DNA of 56,306 bases from an uncultured Gordonibacter sp. (lineage in GTDB: Bacteria; Actinomycetota; Coriobacteriia; Coriobacteriales; Eggerthellaceae): assembly GCA_904420575.1 (NCBI GenBank), contig CAJFVW010000154.1:1-56306 (forward strand), written 5' to 3'. Under the pieces are notes generated by a model. The model saw only the letters and a program-made list of their open reading frames with translations, did no database searches and was not told the origin of the DNA. Made by a program: the position numbers and the translations under genes. Below, in pieces: positions 1 to 8,689 of the stretch (position 1 is its first letter; each line of letters starts with the position of its first letter).

Positions 1-1
1 A

Positions 2-37
2 GTTTCCGTCCCCTCGCGGGGTTGGGGCAGATCTCAC
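2..37 (-). CRISPR. Leader-proximal type III-A CRISPR repeat (array continues off the left edge)
   Basis: A single 36-bp unit lies at the window edge. Read on the minus strand it begins GTGAGATC, contains the hairpin CCCC-GCGA-GGGG and ends GGGGACGGAAAC. The last eight bases, ACGGAAAC, match the 5-prime handle of the Mycobacterium tuberculosis type III-A repeat, which also has a CCCC/GGGG stem at the same place and the same length. Orientation, the cas genes to the right and the promoter at 77-105 all say the array is transcribed leftward, so this is the first repeat and base 1 is the start of the newest spacer. Only one repeat is visible, so repeat length is inferred from this match. Confidence 0.8.
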
Positions 38-236
38 CGTATTGACATGATGCGCGAGATCTGCTTAACGACGAGAAGCATATTCAAAGCAAGCGTCTGC
101 GTCAAGCTTTCACCCCGCCAATTCAAATTCAAGCTCCATCGAAGCCCTCAAACCCCTTTGAATCCAACCCCTTGCGTAAAGCCCCTTGGCCCTTTGCTCC
201 CGCACGAAACGCAGATACACAAGGCGCAACGATCCG
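38..236 (-). promoter_or_regulatory. CRISPR leader between cas2 and the array
   Basis: This non-coding stretch of about 200 bp is more AT-rich than its surroundings. It separates the cas2 stop codon from the first repeat. It holds the array promoter (77-105) and a perfect 9-bp inverted repeat, GCAGATCTC at 27-35 and GAGATCTGC at 56-64, whose left arm is inside the repeat. In known adaptation systems the leader-repeat junction directs Cas1-Cas2 integration; a role here is inferred from position. Confidence 0.7.
77..105 (-). promoter_or_regulatory. Array promoter (-35 TTGACG, 17-bp spacer, -10 TATGCT)
   Basis: On the minus strand TTGACG (100-105) and TATGCT (77-82) are exactly 17 bp apart. Transcription would start near 70 and read through the leader into the first repeat at 37. 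Confidence 0.6.
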
Positions 237-584
237 TCAAATGAACACGTCGCCCATCGGAGCAGGCTCGACGTAATCGCCGAAAATCGTCAATTCGCAA
301 TTGCCCGCCACTCGATAGATGCGAATTTTGTCCTTCGGGTCGTAATACCTCTCGTTCGCCATTACGTCCCTCGTCTTCTGCACCATTTCCTTTATCTGAG
401 CGCTTCTAAGGTAAGCCTCGAAAATGGAATACTGTATCCTGTCGCCGTATCCGTTGAGTATCTTGATGATCCTGCGGTATTTCTTCTGGTTGGATATGTC
501 GAACAGCACGACCACATAATACCGGTCTTCCGCAGGCGACGATCCTCGTATCTTGCCAAGGCGCGTCTCATGAACCTTCAGCAT
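237..584 (-). CDS. cas2: CRISPR-associated endoribonuclease/integrase subunit Cas2
   Basis: This 115-residue protein is the small subunit of the Cas1-Cas2 spacer-integration complex. The first beta strand with its conserved aspartate reads YYVVVLFDIS, followed by NQKKYRRIIKIL and YSIFEAYL, the usual ferredoxin-fold pattern. The chosen ATG at 582-584 lies inside the end of cas1, giving a 17-bp overlap and a roughly 20-residue N-terminal extension before strand 1. A shorter product from an internal GTG is possible. It is the last gene of the cas operon and is followed by the leader. Confidence 0.9.
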   Translation of the reverse strand: MLKVHETRLGKIRGSSPAEDRYYVVVLFDISNQKKYRRIIKILNGYGDRIQYSIFEAYLRSAQIKEMVQKTRDVMANERYYDPKDKIRIYRVAGNCELTIFGDYVEPAPMGDVFI

Positions 585-1614
585 GTCCACGCGCCTCCAT
601 GTCGCGCCTCCAGACGAACGGCTGATATGCAGCAGGATCCCCCTTCTCCATAGCCTCGGCCAACATAAGAACCTTGCGTCGCAATGCCACCTGAAATCCA
701 CACGCCCTTCCATCTCCACCTTCGAAGAAATACGCCTCGCTGCGCACCATCTCATCCCCAAGACGATGCGCGAGACACCTCATCGCATTGACCTGCATGC
801 GCACCGCGCCCACATCGTTTTCATAGAAATCGCCTCGGCAAACGGCGCCTCCGTTCACCAAGTCCAGAACCACCCTGTCGACCAGCCATGCCCGCCATTC
901 CTCCATGAGATCCGAAGCAAGCGCCGCGTGCCCTTGCTTCGTCGCATGAAGAAACGCAAAGCTCGGATGCAATCCCGCCGCATTTACGGCACCGACGATG
1001 TTACGGTGGACGATGCTGTAGCCGAAGCTCAACATGGAGTTGAAGGCGTCGCGTGGCGGACGGGCGCTCCGACCGCGAAACGAGAAATCCCCATTCGTCA
1101 GAAGCTTCGGCAGACAGCTGAAATACGCTTTCGCTCCGTTGCCTTCGAACCCAAGGACCTGGGAAACGCTTTCGGCCGTGTGCAGATACTCCAGCGAATG
1201 AAGCAGGCCGTGCAACTCTCTTTCTTGGAATTCGTATACGTCAGGCAGCGATTGCAGCATCTGCAGGCCGTTCAGCAACTTGGCCCGCACGATGCGTTTC
1301 GACCAGGCTAGGCAGAAATCCTTGTCGTCGCTCAGATAGATCTGCCGCTTCTGCCTTTCGGGATCCACGTGCTCGGACAACGAAAGGTGCCCGAAGTAGC
1401 GGCCGTCCTCGGAATAGAACAGCACGGGAACCGCCCGCCCTATGCATGCGCAAAGCAAGTGGGTGGAGAACTGGGGCTTTCCGAAAACGGATATGCCGTC
1501 CACGTCGTCGAAGGGGAAATCCCGCACCAGCGAGTCGTCGGCAGCACTCTTCACCGTGAGCCTGTTTTCGGACAAACCGATTTTCACAGCGCTATCGACA
1601 AGATAGAGATGCAT
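568..1614 (-). CDS. cas1: CRISPR-associated integrase Cas1
   Basis: This 348-residue protein is the catalytic subunit of spacer acquisition. An N-terminal beta domain is followed by the all-helical catalytic domain. The expected metal ligands are visible: Glu157 in GFEGNGAKAYF, His223 in GLHPSFAFLH and the acidic cluster in ASDLMEEWR around 235-239. It sits last but one in the operon and overlaps cas2. The presence of a full cas1-cas2 pair says the type III locus can acquire its own spacers without borrowing a module from another system. Confidence 0.95.
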   Translation of the reverse strand: MHLYLVDSAVKIGLSENRLTVKSAADDSLVRDFPFDDVDGISVFGKPQFSTHLLCACIGRAVPVLFYSEDGRYFGHLSLSEHVDPERQKRQIYLSDDKDFCLAWSKRIVRAKLLNGLQMLQSLPDVYEFQERELHGLLHSLEYLHTAESVSQVLGFEGNGAKAYFSCLPKLLTNGDFSFRGRSARPPRDAFNSMLSFGYSIVHRNIVGAVNAAGLHPSFAFLHATKQGHAALASDLMEEWRAWLVDRVVLDLVNGGAVCRGDFYENDVGAVRMQVNAMRCLAHRLGDEMVRSEAYFFEGGDGRACGFQVALRRKVLMLAEAMEKGDPAAYQPFVWRRDMEARGHAEGS

Positions 1615-1693
1615 GGCTCCCCTCCAATCCTAAACGGAGCAGATCTTCCCCTCGACGCTTCACCTCATTCCCCAACGGGGCGGTCTTTCGCTT

Positions 1694-2974
1694 TCACAGA
1701 AGACCGGTCAGCTCTTCGTTGATGCGCGCGTACAACCTGCGTTTTGCTTTCGCGTCGGCCAGGTCAAACAGGAGATCCATCGATTCTTTGAAAGAGATTC
1801 CCGCCTCCTTCTCCAACGACCTCTTGCTCACGCGCGATATCTCGTGCGCCATGCGGTTGCGGGCTTTGCATTCCATGTTGCGCAGCTTGCCGTAAGGTTC
1901 GTAGACCTCCGCAGAAACAAGGCTTTTGAGCACGCAGCAGAGATGATTGCTCCCTACACGAGGGTTCTGCCCAGCTTTGAGCCACCGCAACGCCGAACTC
2001 AAAACGGCGTTTTCGCTCACCTTCTCCCACACGACACGATAAACCCTGTGGCCCCCTTCTTCCTTGCTCTCCAGCCATGCAGCCGGGGGCAACACCCTTT
2101 CAACGCGCTTAAACAGTATTTCGAACAGGGCAGGGGTCAACGCGCGAAGGTAATCGGACCATTGCTCCCGAAGCAGATACACCTCCATCACCGCCAGATA
2201 CTCCGCCAACTTCTCGGCAGGACTGTAGGCAAACGGCGTGCCCGCATACCCCCTGAAACACGAATCGGCCGACTCGTCGAGCCGCATGCGGCGCACGCAT
2301 CCTTCAAGAAGACTTTTCGCTTGCTGCGGGATGGACGCGCATTGTTCGGCAAGTCGGAAAGCGGCCACATAATCGTAGCCCTCCACGAGCGACTTTATGT
2401 TGTCGCGCAGTATGAGACCGCAGAAGTTTACCGACTCGACCTCTATGCAGCGGTTCTTTCGCCCCTCTCCGTTGTCGGGATTCAACTCCCACAGCGTCTC
2501 GAAATCGTAGTCGTCGGGGTTTTCGCGATCCCCCAGCGCATTGATGCCCCTCTTCGGCGTTTCCACCTGAACCGCACGAAGCCCGTAGCGGCCGAAAGCG
2601 TCGATGGCCACGAGCGCCTGTTGCATGGCAGGCGTTCCCGAAGTGACGTTGGCCACTATTTCCGCCCCGGTGTTTTCGTGCGCCATGCGCGCAAGGTGCT
2701 CTTCGAATTCTCTGATGTAGCAGTCGTAGCGATGCACCGAATCGACACGGGAGCAGACAAGCTCCACCTTTGGCGCCGCACGTCCCGCCGCCTCCGCAAG
2801 CAGACCGAGGGCATGCGTGTAGCGTCCGTCATGGTCTTCGTAGCGCCTCATGGCAGGCGACAACAGCAGGACTATCTTGTCGGGCGCATAATGCCTCGCG
2901 ATATGAAGCATGGGCCCGTCTCCCAGCGTGGTCATGGGATCGGAAGTCCCCACGGGAGAGAACAGCACCCTCAT
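1694..2974 (-). CDS. csm6: Csm6: CARF-HEPN cyclic-oligoadenylate-activated RNase
   Basis: The 426-residue protein starts MRVLFSPVGTSDP, typical of the CARF domain of Csm6, with a second ligand-pocket motif VTSGTPAMQ near 110-118. The C-terminal HEPN domain carries the R-x4-H active site RNRMAH (372-377). In characterised type III systems Cas10 makes cyclic oligoadenylates that bind CARF and switch on HEPN for unspecific RNA cleavage. The ATG at 2972-2974 overlaps the csm5 stop by four bases (ATGA). A longer upstream frame exists but overlaps csm5 and is not needed. The 79-bp gap to cas1 is the widest inside the operon. Confidence 0.93.
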   Translation of the reverse strand: MRVLFSPVGTSDPMTTLGDGPMLHIARHYAPDKIVLLLSPAMRRYEDHDGRYTHALGLLAEAAGRAAPKVELVCSRVDSVHRYDCYIREFEEHLARMAHENTGAEIVANVTSGTPAMQQALVAIDAFGRYGLRAVQVETPKRGINALGDRENPDDYDFETLWELNPDNGEGRKNRCIEVESVNFCGLILRDNIKSLVEGYDYVAAFRLAEQCASIPQQAKSLLEGCVRRMRLDESADSCFRGYAGTPFAYSPAEKLAEYLAVMEVYLLREQWSDYLRALTPALFEILFKRVERVLPPAAWLESKEEGGHRVYRVVWEKVSENAVLSSALRWLKAGQNPRVGSNHLCCVLKSLVSAEVYEPYGKLRNMECKARNRMAHEISRVSKRSLEKEAGISFKESMDLLFDLADAKAKRRLYARINEELTGLL

Positions 2975-4428
2975 CGGACCGCACCTCCTTCGAACCCGCC
3001 TTGCAACGGCTCGGCGACGATGCAAAGAGAACATTTTCCCATAGGTAGCAATTCGTCTCCCACCTTGCCGAGCTTCATGGTGTGGGGAGACACGCCCAGG
3101 TCCTCGTCCATCCAGTGGCGATGGTCGTCCTTCGCCTTGCTCACGGCACCGCCCCTGAATTTGGCTGTCATCTGTTTTGGCGGAAAGCCCTCGCCTTCCA
3201 CCTTGTTCCACAACGCACGATGCCTCCCGCCGGAGAACCTGTCGTCTATCTTCGTGGGAAACTGCGCGTAGAGGATGTGGGCGGTTTCGCGCAGGCGCTC
3301 GGCATCGCATGCGAACAGGGCGTTCAGAACGGTTTTGCTGTCGAAATCGACGCCGCCGCCAAGATAGCAGGTCAGCCCACCATGCTTCGAAAGGGCTCCG
3401 GAGGGCGCGGCGGCCTCGTCTTGGTGCATGTTGCAATACCCCGTCCCCGCAATCGCATGGTTGCGGCAGCGCTTCCCTTCAAACGGCCCGGACTTGACGA
3501 CGTAACGACACATTCCGTCGTCGGCGCCCCCCGAACCTCCCGCACCGCCTCCGGGGCTTTCTTCGAACTCGAATGCATCCAGAAAGCATTTCCGGTAGCG
3601 TGCATCGAAGCGCTGGAACAGGCTCGCAAGACCGTCTTCGTCGAGAGGAAAGGGAAGACGTTCGTCGATCCGCTCGTCGATGCCCACATGCAGCGTCGCC
3701 ACCGTGCCCGGACGCAGGCATTCCCGATAGATGTTCAGGTCGTTGCCGCCGACACCTGCATTCGCCGAACGCCCTCCCCTACGTCGCTTGTGTTCGGCCG
3801 CGTCCCCCTTGGAGAACTTGTCGTATTTCCCAGCAAACACCAGATCGCCCGCATCGAGGGGATCCGAGTCGGACACGGACACAAAACGCATGATGTCACT
3901 GACGGCGCGCGGGTCGCCGCCCCGAAACGCCTGCCGCTCGATCCCGGCAGCGGCATCCTTGTCCCTGCGCCATCCCCCGTTCTGTGGATAGCCCTGCAAG
4001 AACGCTTCGGGGCCTTCCTCGATCAAGGCCGAAAGCAGCACCGTCCTGAGCATTCCCTTGAAGCTGGAGCCGGGAACGTACGGGCAGCCGTAGGCGTCCT
4101 TGACGAATTCTCCGACTTCCAGATATCGCCCGCGCCCGTTTCTTCCCTTCAAGGCGGCGTCCAACCGGTAGGCCACGGCCTTTTCCGCCACGCCGCGCAG
4201 ATCGTGCTTGTCAAGGAAATCATCCAACCCCGACCTCGAGTCCGTTTCAAGGAATCTGCAGTAGTCTTCAAGCCGTTTCTCGTCGAGCCGGGAAACGAAC
4301 GCCTTGGCATCCAGCACGGCGATCTTCCCCTGTTGCAGGAAATAATCCTTCTTTCCCAGAGAACGGCCGTTTCCTATGTGAACGAGCCCCTTCGTCGTAA
4401 GGTCTATGCGATAGCGCCTTGTCCCCAT
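2971..4428 (-). CDS. csm5: Csm5 RAMP protein with an inserted zinc-finger-like module
   Basis: At 485 residues this is clearly longer than ordinary Csm5 proteins (roughly 350-400). The RAMP core is clear: GLVHIGNG near the start, YVPGSSFKGMLRT around 117-129 and VSDSDPL near 187. Unusually, a Gly-rich linker around residues 293-304 leads into Cys307, Cys321, Cys332 and His335 (C-x13-C-x10-C-x2-H, ending GYCNMH). This resembles the small zinc-binding motif with a G-x2-C and YCx2H core found in many phage and bacterial proteins. Csm5 caps the 3-prime end of the crRNA complex and recruits trimming nucleases, so the module could contact RNA or a nuclease; that is inference. The start ATG overlaps the csm4 stop by one base (TGATG). 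Confidence 0.92.
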   Translation of the reverse strand: MGTRRYRIDLTTKGLVHIGNGRSLGKKDYFLQQGKIAVLDAKAFVSRLDEKRLEDYCRFLETDSRSGLDDFLDKHDLRGVAEKAVAYRLDAALKGRNGRGRYLEVGEFVKDAYGCPYVPGSSFKGMLRTVLLSALIEEGPEAFLQGYPQNGGWRRDKDAAAGIERQAFRGGDPRAVSDIMRFVSVSDSDPLDAGDLVFAGKYDKFSKGDAAEHKRRRGGRSANAGVGGNDLNIYRECLRPGTVATLHVGIDERIDERLPFPLDEDGLASLFQRFDARYRKCFLDAFEFEESPGGGAGGSGGADDGMCRYVVKSGPFEGKRCRNHAIAGTGYCNMHQDEAAAPSGALSKHGGLTCYLGGGVDFDSKTVLNALFACDAERLRETAHILYAQFPTKIDDRFSGGRHRALWNKVEGEGFPPKQMTAKFRGGAVSKAKDDHRHWMDEDLGVSPHTMKLGKVGDELLPMGKCSLCIVAEPLQGGFEGGAVR

Positions 4429-5372
4429 CACTGCTCCCCCGTCCAGAACGCCCTGGCATAGCGCCATACCGGATGCGCACCGCCCGCAGACACGTCGAAC
4501 ACGTCCCCGGCAAACGTACGCTCGAAAGTGGAACCTGCCGCAAAAGCATAGAAGTCGCGCTTTTTCAGAGGCTCGGCGGAATAGGTGCCCGACTGGACGA
4601 ATCCCGCACGCCTCTTCAGCAGGTAGCGGGCGCCTTGCAGAAGGCCGTCCGAAAGCTCGTCGGCAGTCGGGGCGGCCAAGGACAGCAGCACGCGGCAGCC
4701 CGGCGTCGCGGGCACGGCATCGGACGCATTCGCGGTCAGCTCGTATTCGAAGCGCCCGTATCCCGCCGACCGCTTCCCTCCAAGGCCGCTGTAGCGCAGG
4801 CTTTCGAGAAGGGGGGCGATGTCGTAGCCGCCCTTTGCGATGAAGTACAGGCCGGCTCCCTCGCGGTAATGAAACCCGCCCACGTGGTAGGGCTTCGCGT
4901 CGCCGCCATCTTCCAGGCCGCCATCGCCGCCTTCCCGGCGCAAATCCACCTTGGTGACAAGCCCGCTCGCCCCAAGGCCCTCGTCCAAGGCGCGCAACGT
5001 CTCCACGGCATCCAGCGTGCCGTCGAAGAACGACCCGTAAGCGTCTCGGGGAAGGTAGCGGAGCTTCTTGAACGCCTTCTTGTCAGCGGAGCCGCGCGAT
5101 TCGGATTCCTCGTCCGAAGCGAAAAGCGCAGGTGCGCCATACGGCTTGGGAAGATAGCAGTCGTCGCCCATCCACGGGAAGGCATCGCTTAGAAGCAGGT
5201 CCCCGTCCCGTGCGGCCGCAAGCAAATCCTCCTGCGACCCCTGCGCCATTGCTTCCATGAACAAGGCGCTGAACAGGGTGTCCGCCGAACAGGCGCATTC
5301 GGCGTCCGACAGGCGCCCGTTGCCGAAATGGACGGGCGAGGTGAACGAGAGCTTTACCACCGTGGCCGTCAT
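4428..5372 (-). CDS. csm4: Csm4 RAMP protein, crRNA 5-prime handle binding
   Basis: This 314-residue Cas5-like subunit joins Cas10 to the Csm3 backbone and holds the repeat-derived 5-prime handle. The N-terminus LSFTSPVHFGNGRL and the Gly-rich loop GLGGKRSAGYGRFEYE (near 195-210) are hallmarks of the family. Its ATG overlaps the csm3 stop by four bases and its stop overlaps csm5 by one, so it should be translationally coupled to both. A Gly/Asp-rich loop (REGGDGGLEDGGD) near 150 is lineage-specific sequence of unknown meaning. Confidence 0.93.
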   Translation of the reverse strand: MTATVVKLSFTSPVHFGNGRLSDAECACSADTLFSALFMEAMAQGSQEDLLAAARDGDLLLSDAFPWMGDDCYLPKPYGAPALFASDEESESRGSADKKAFKKLRYLPRDAYGSFFDGTLDAVETLRALDEGLGASGLVTKVDLRREGGDGGLEDGGDAKPYHVGGFHYREGAGLYFIAKGGYDIAPLLESLRYSGLGGKRSAGYGRFEYELTANASDAVPATPGCRVLLSLAAPTADELSDGLLQGARYLLKRRAGFVQSGTYSAEPLKKRDFYAFAAGSTFERTFAGDVFDVSAGGAHPVWRYARAFWTGEQ

Positions 5373-6028
5373 CGCAGCTCCGGAACGTCGATGGCCTTAT
5401 CGCCCGTGACGATGCATGTTTCCAGGCCAACCAGATCGACGCGCCCGCTGCCGCGCGTCCCGCCACCACCCAGGTAGTCGTTGCGCAAAAGATCGAAAGC
5501 GGTCTGCAGGTTCTTGAAGTCCTCCCCGATCTGTTCGGGATCCTCCACGTTGTAGATTATCTCCAAGTCGAACTTGGCGCCGCGAACGACACGCTCGATC
5601 TGCCGGGGGTTCGCCACGGCCGTCAGGCGGTCGATGGCGTTCTCGAATTTCGCTTCGAACACCTGCGGCAGTTCGTCCCTGTTTTCAAGGAAGGCGTCCT
5701 TGAACATGAGCCTGCTCTGCTGAACGCCCTCGCCCGAAGCGTCCGACCTCTTCTTGCTCGAACCGAACAGGCGCGCGATCTCGGGAGGCTCCTTTTCGAA
5801 GCCGGCCACTCCCGAAGCGGGCTGAACCCCGAACTCGCGTGCCAGCAGCGCGCGCAGCTTTCCCTTGAGCGTGCTGCCCGGAATGATGGGGCCTCGCGTG
5901 AGAGGATCGCGCACAACGGGCGAATCGATCGCCCCGATGGCGGAAAACGAGGCGTCGCCACCGATATGCAGCCCGGTCTTGACCTCGATGACGCCCGTTA
6001 TCTTGATCTTGGTCGACGTGAATGCCAT
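5369..6028 (-). CDS. csm3: Csm3 backbone RAMP with target-RNA cleaving aspartate
   Basis: This 219-residue protein is the repeating backbone subunit. The conserved IGGD...AIGAIDSPVVRDPLT block contains Asp35, equivalent to the catalytic Asp33 of characterised Csm3 proteins, which cuts target RNA at 6-nt intervals. PIIPGSTLKGKLR and the C-terminal GGGGTRGSGRV Gly loop complete the RAMP pattern. ATG at 6026-6028 is four bases after the csm2 stop; an upstream in-frame extension lies inside csm2 and is rejected. Target RNA cutting should be intact. Confidence 0.95.
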   Translation of the reverse strand: MAFTSTKIKITGVIEVKTGLHIGGDASFSAIGAIDSPVVRDPLTRGPIIPGSTLKGKLRALLAREFGVQPASGVAGFEKEPPEIARLFGSSKKRSDASGEGVQQSRLMFKDAFLENRDELPQVFEAKFENAIDRLTAVANPRQIERVVRGAKFDLEIIYNVEDPEQIGEDFKNLQTAFDLLRNDYLGGGGTRGSGRVDLVGLETCIVTGDKAIDVPELR

Positions 6029-6032
6029 CTCG

Positions 6033-6440
6033 CTAGTCCTTTCCGCCATAGTACTTGAAGTACGCCACCAGGCTCTCTGCGTAGCGGCAGTACAGAAGGA
6101 ACCGGTCGTAGGTGGGAACGCTATCCAGCATGCCCATGAGGTTCGTCTTTTCGAAGAAGCTCTTGACGGCACTTTCGCGGCCTGCCTCGTAGGCCATCTT
6201 CACCTTCAGGTACTGCAGGTCGCCCTTCAGTTTTTCGAACTCTTCCTGACTCCCGATCCTCGAGGCAAGGTTCACTATATGGGCGTAAATCCCCCTCAGC
6301 TTCGTGGTGGTGAGCCCAGGGAAGTCCTGCTCTCGTCTGCGCATGATCTCATTGGCACAGTCGGCGTAGTTGTCCTCCCTTACCTCGTATGCCTTTTCGC
6401 CCTCCTTGGAGTACAGCTCTTTTGTCTCCCGTTCCGCCAT
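6033..6440 (-). CDS. csm2: Csm2 small subunit
   Basis: This 135-residue, mostly helical protein starts MAERETKELYSKEGEKAYEV. It contains the family pattern TTTKLRGIYAHI and later EFEKLKGDLQYLKVKMAYEAGR. Csm2 forms the minor filament that lines the crRNA-target duplex in the effector complex. It lies between cas10 (2-bp gap) and csm3 (4-bp gap). The start was chosen because the longer frame runs antiparallel-free through cas10 sequence of another frame and has no ribosome site. Confidence 0.9.
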   Translation of the reverse strand: MAERETKELYSKEGEKAYEVREDNYADCANEIMRRREQDFPGLTTTKLRGIYAHIVNLASRIGSQEEFEKLKGDLQYLKVKMAYEAGRESAVKSFFEKTNLMGMLDSVPTYDRFLLYCRYAESLVAYFKYYGGKD

Positions 6441-6442
6441 GC

Positions 6443-8689
6443 TCAGCCCCTTTCGCGAGTAGCGTAGACGTACCATTCCAGTGCGGTCACCAGGCTTCTG
6501 CGCTCCTGTTCGTCGGTCGCCCATTCGAAGAACCTCCTGCTCGCCTCTTCGCCGCGCGCGCCGGCATCTTCGAAGCTCCGTGCGAGCAGGTAGGCCAAAC
6601 GGGGTATGGAAATGGGGTCTTCCGCGTTCCGCAGCAGTTCCACCAGCTTGTAGACGAACGCCTTGCCTTTGTCGTTCTCCCTGAAGGCGCTTTCTATTTC
6701 GAGGAGCTTTCCGCAAACCCCGTTTTCGAACTCGTCCCAGCCGAACACGTTGCCCTCTGTCCACAGCGCAACGGCGTCCTTTCCCTTGCCGTCCCTGCCG
6801 ACATGCCGCTTCGCGGCGTCCTCGAGCGCGCCCGTCTCGTCGGCCATGCGCGCGATGGGATACTTCGGGTCGAACATGCCGATGCCGGCGCTTATGGTGA
6901 GCACGCCGTTTCCCGTGAAGTCGTTCAGCGCGGCGCGGACATCCCGGGCCGCATGGATGACGTCGTTCCAGTTGCCCACCAGAAACAGGTCGTCGCCACC
7001 GGAGTAGATTATCTGGACGCGGTACCCTCTTTTCTCGAGGATGCCGTTGATTTCATGCTTGAAGAAATAGCTGAGCGCACGGCTGAGCGTCGCCGTCCGG
7101 CTTATGGACGCCTTGTCGTCCGGCAGCCCATGCGCGAAAACGCTCCCGAGGTTGTCCACGTCGGCACGCAGCACGCCCAGGCGCCGTATCCCCGGCGCTC
7201 CCCCGCCCTCGAGCGTCGCGCTGCTTTCGGCATAGGCGGCGATGCCCCCGCCGTCCTGTTCGGCGGCGTAGTCGCCCATCCACAAGTGGGTGGAAAGGCC
7301 GTCGCCCGTATCCCATTGCTTGGTGTACACGCGCGCCGCAACCGGCTTTTTCGAGAGGTATTCGTCCCTCCTGTAAACCGTCAGGAACTTGCCGAACGGC
7401 AGCGCAAGGTCGCCTGCATCGGAAACGACGAACACGTCCTTTCGCGCCATGTCGGGCGATATGCGGGCCAATGCGCCGCAAAGCGGGCATCGCCCGTCTG
7501 CATCGACGCCCCTGTCGCTTCGGTGACATTCGCTGCATTCGCGCGCATGGGCCGAATCCTCCGTGGCGGAGAAGTTGAATGCGGCTATTTCCGCCGCCGT
7601 GTAACGGCTGCCTTTCTCTTCGGACAGCCTGACGGCCAAATCGTGATACAAAAGCCGATAGCGTTTCGCGCCGCGGACGGTGCCTCCCTTGTTCATGAGG
7701 TCGTTCGCCGAACAGGGCACGAAAGCGCAGGCGCAGAACAGGTCGACCCCGAAGCTCTCTATAAGCCACTGCTTGAGCTCCGAGGCAAACCCCTGCAAGA
7801 CGGCCTTGGCCGATCCGGTGTTGGGGAAAATCGCATAGGCATGGCCTCCGCCTGTGTAGAGCAGGTTGCACCGCGTGAGGTCCAGCCGGCACAAAAGCTC
7901 GTCCATGCAGTGCTCCAGAAGCATCTCCAGGTAGAACGACCGCGCACGGAGCTGCTTCAATGCGCCCGACCCGCTGATCTGGTAGATGAAGTCCTGGATG
8001 CCGCTCAGGTCGCACGACCACAGCAGAAACATCGGATCGTCGTAATGCCGAGAGGACGTTTGCGCATCGAAAAGCGTCGCGCGATAGTCGGTCGTGCCCG
8101 CAGCGCAAAGGTAGTCGTAAAGGCAGGTCGCCAGAGCGGCGGTCGTTTTCGCATGGTCGAACAGCGATACGTCCATGAGCTGCGACCTGTCCGTCGAAGA
8201 CGGAACGCCTCCGCACTTCGCTTCAAGAAGGTGGAGAAGCGACCCTATGCGCTCTTCCGAAGCGGGAGCGCCGGCCAGCTCCGCCCGAATGGACTCGCGG
8301 ATGGCATTGTAGTCCTCGTGTTCCACCACGTTGTCGTCCCGGTGCCCGCATAGGACGTTGAAAACCTTCCTCAGCTTCGCATCGCGGTCGAATCCGGAAT
8401 CCTCGCCTTCGTTCTTGCGGTCCATGCCGGCGCTGATGTTGTCGGCGAAGTACGTGATGTATGCGAGGGAATCCGTTGCAAGCCTGGCGGTGACCATCTC
8501 TTTCGCATGATGGTACCGGATTTGCTCGACGACGCGCTCCACCGTGGAAGCATCGGCCCTGATGGCATCCCTCACGAAATCCGCGCCAAGCCTCGAATGG
8601 GTTCCCTGGCCCGAGAACCCCCTGATGACCACCTTGCCAACATCATGCAACAGCGCACCGTAAACCAATTGCAGCTTTGTTTCGTTCAC
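6443..8689 (-). CDS. cas10: Cas10/Csm1 with intact HD nuclease and cOA cyclase sites
   Basis: The 748-residue large subunit carries an N-terminal HD domain (LLHDVGK, His15-Asp16), a zinc site with Cys385, Cys388, Cys401 and Cys404, the first Palm metal motif ADVDN (509-513) and the cyclase motif GGDD (564-567). By family knowledge the HD domain cuts single-stranded DNA during transcription and the Palm domains make cyclic oligoadenylates that activate Csm6. None of the key residues is altered. The ATG overlaps the cas6 stop by four bases. Confidence 0.97.
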   Translation of the reverse strand: MNETKLQLVYGALLHDVGKVVIRGFSGQGTHSRLGADFVRDAIRADASTVERVVEQIRYHHAKEMVTARLATDSLAYITYFADNISAGMDRKNEGEDSGFDRDAKLRKVFNVLCGHRDDNVVEHEDYNAIRESIRAELAGAPASEERIGSLLHLLEAKCGGVPSSTDRSQLMDVSLFDHAKTTAALATCLYDYLCAAGTTDYRATLFDAQTSSRHYDDPMFLLWSCDLSGIQDFIYQISGSGALKQLRARSFYLEMLLEHCMDELLCRLDLTRCNLLYTGGGHAYAIFPNTGSAKAVLQGFASELKQWLIESFGVDLFCACAFVPCSANDLMNKGGTVRGAKRYRLLYHDLAVRLSEEKGSRYTAAEIAAFNFSATEDSAHARECSECHRSDRGVDADGRCPLCGALARISPDMARKDVFVVSDAGDLALPFGKFLTVYRRDEYLSKKPVAARVYTKQWDTGDGLSTHLWMGDYAAEQDGGGIAAYAESSATLEGGGAPGIRRLGVLRADVDNLGSVFAHGLPDDKASISRTATLSRALSYFFKHEINGILEKRGYRVQIIYSGGDDLFLVGNWNDVIHAARDVRAALNDFTGNGVLTISAGIGMFDPKYPIARMADETGALEDAAKRHVGRDGKGKDAVALWTEGNVFGWDEFENGVCGKLLEIESAFRENDKGKAFVYKLVELLRNAEDPISIPRLAYLLARSFEDAGARGEEASRRFFEWATDEQERRSLVTALEWYVYATRERG

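Noticed and set aside
1640-1680. Resemblance of the csm6-cas1 gap to the CRISPR repeat (GCAGATCTTCCCCTCG)
   Set aside because: Only short blocks match and in a different order; no repeat-length unit or spacer structure.
1844-4461. Long plus-strand open frames opposite csm6 and csm5
   Set aside because: They are antisense shadows in GC-rich coding sequence: low-complexity, Arg/His-rich, no domain, and opposite clear cas genes.
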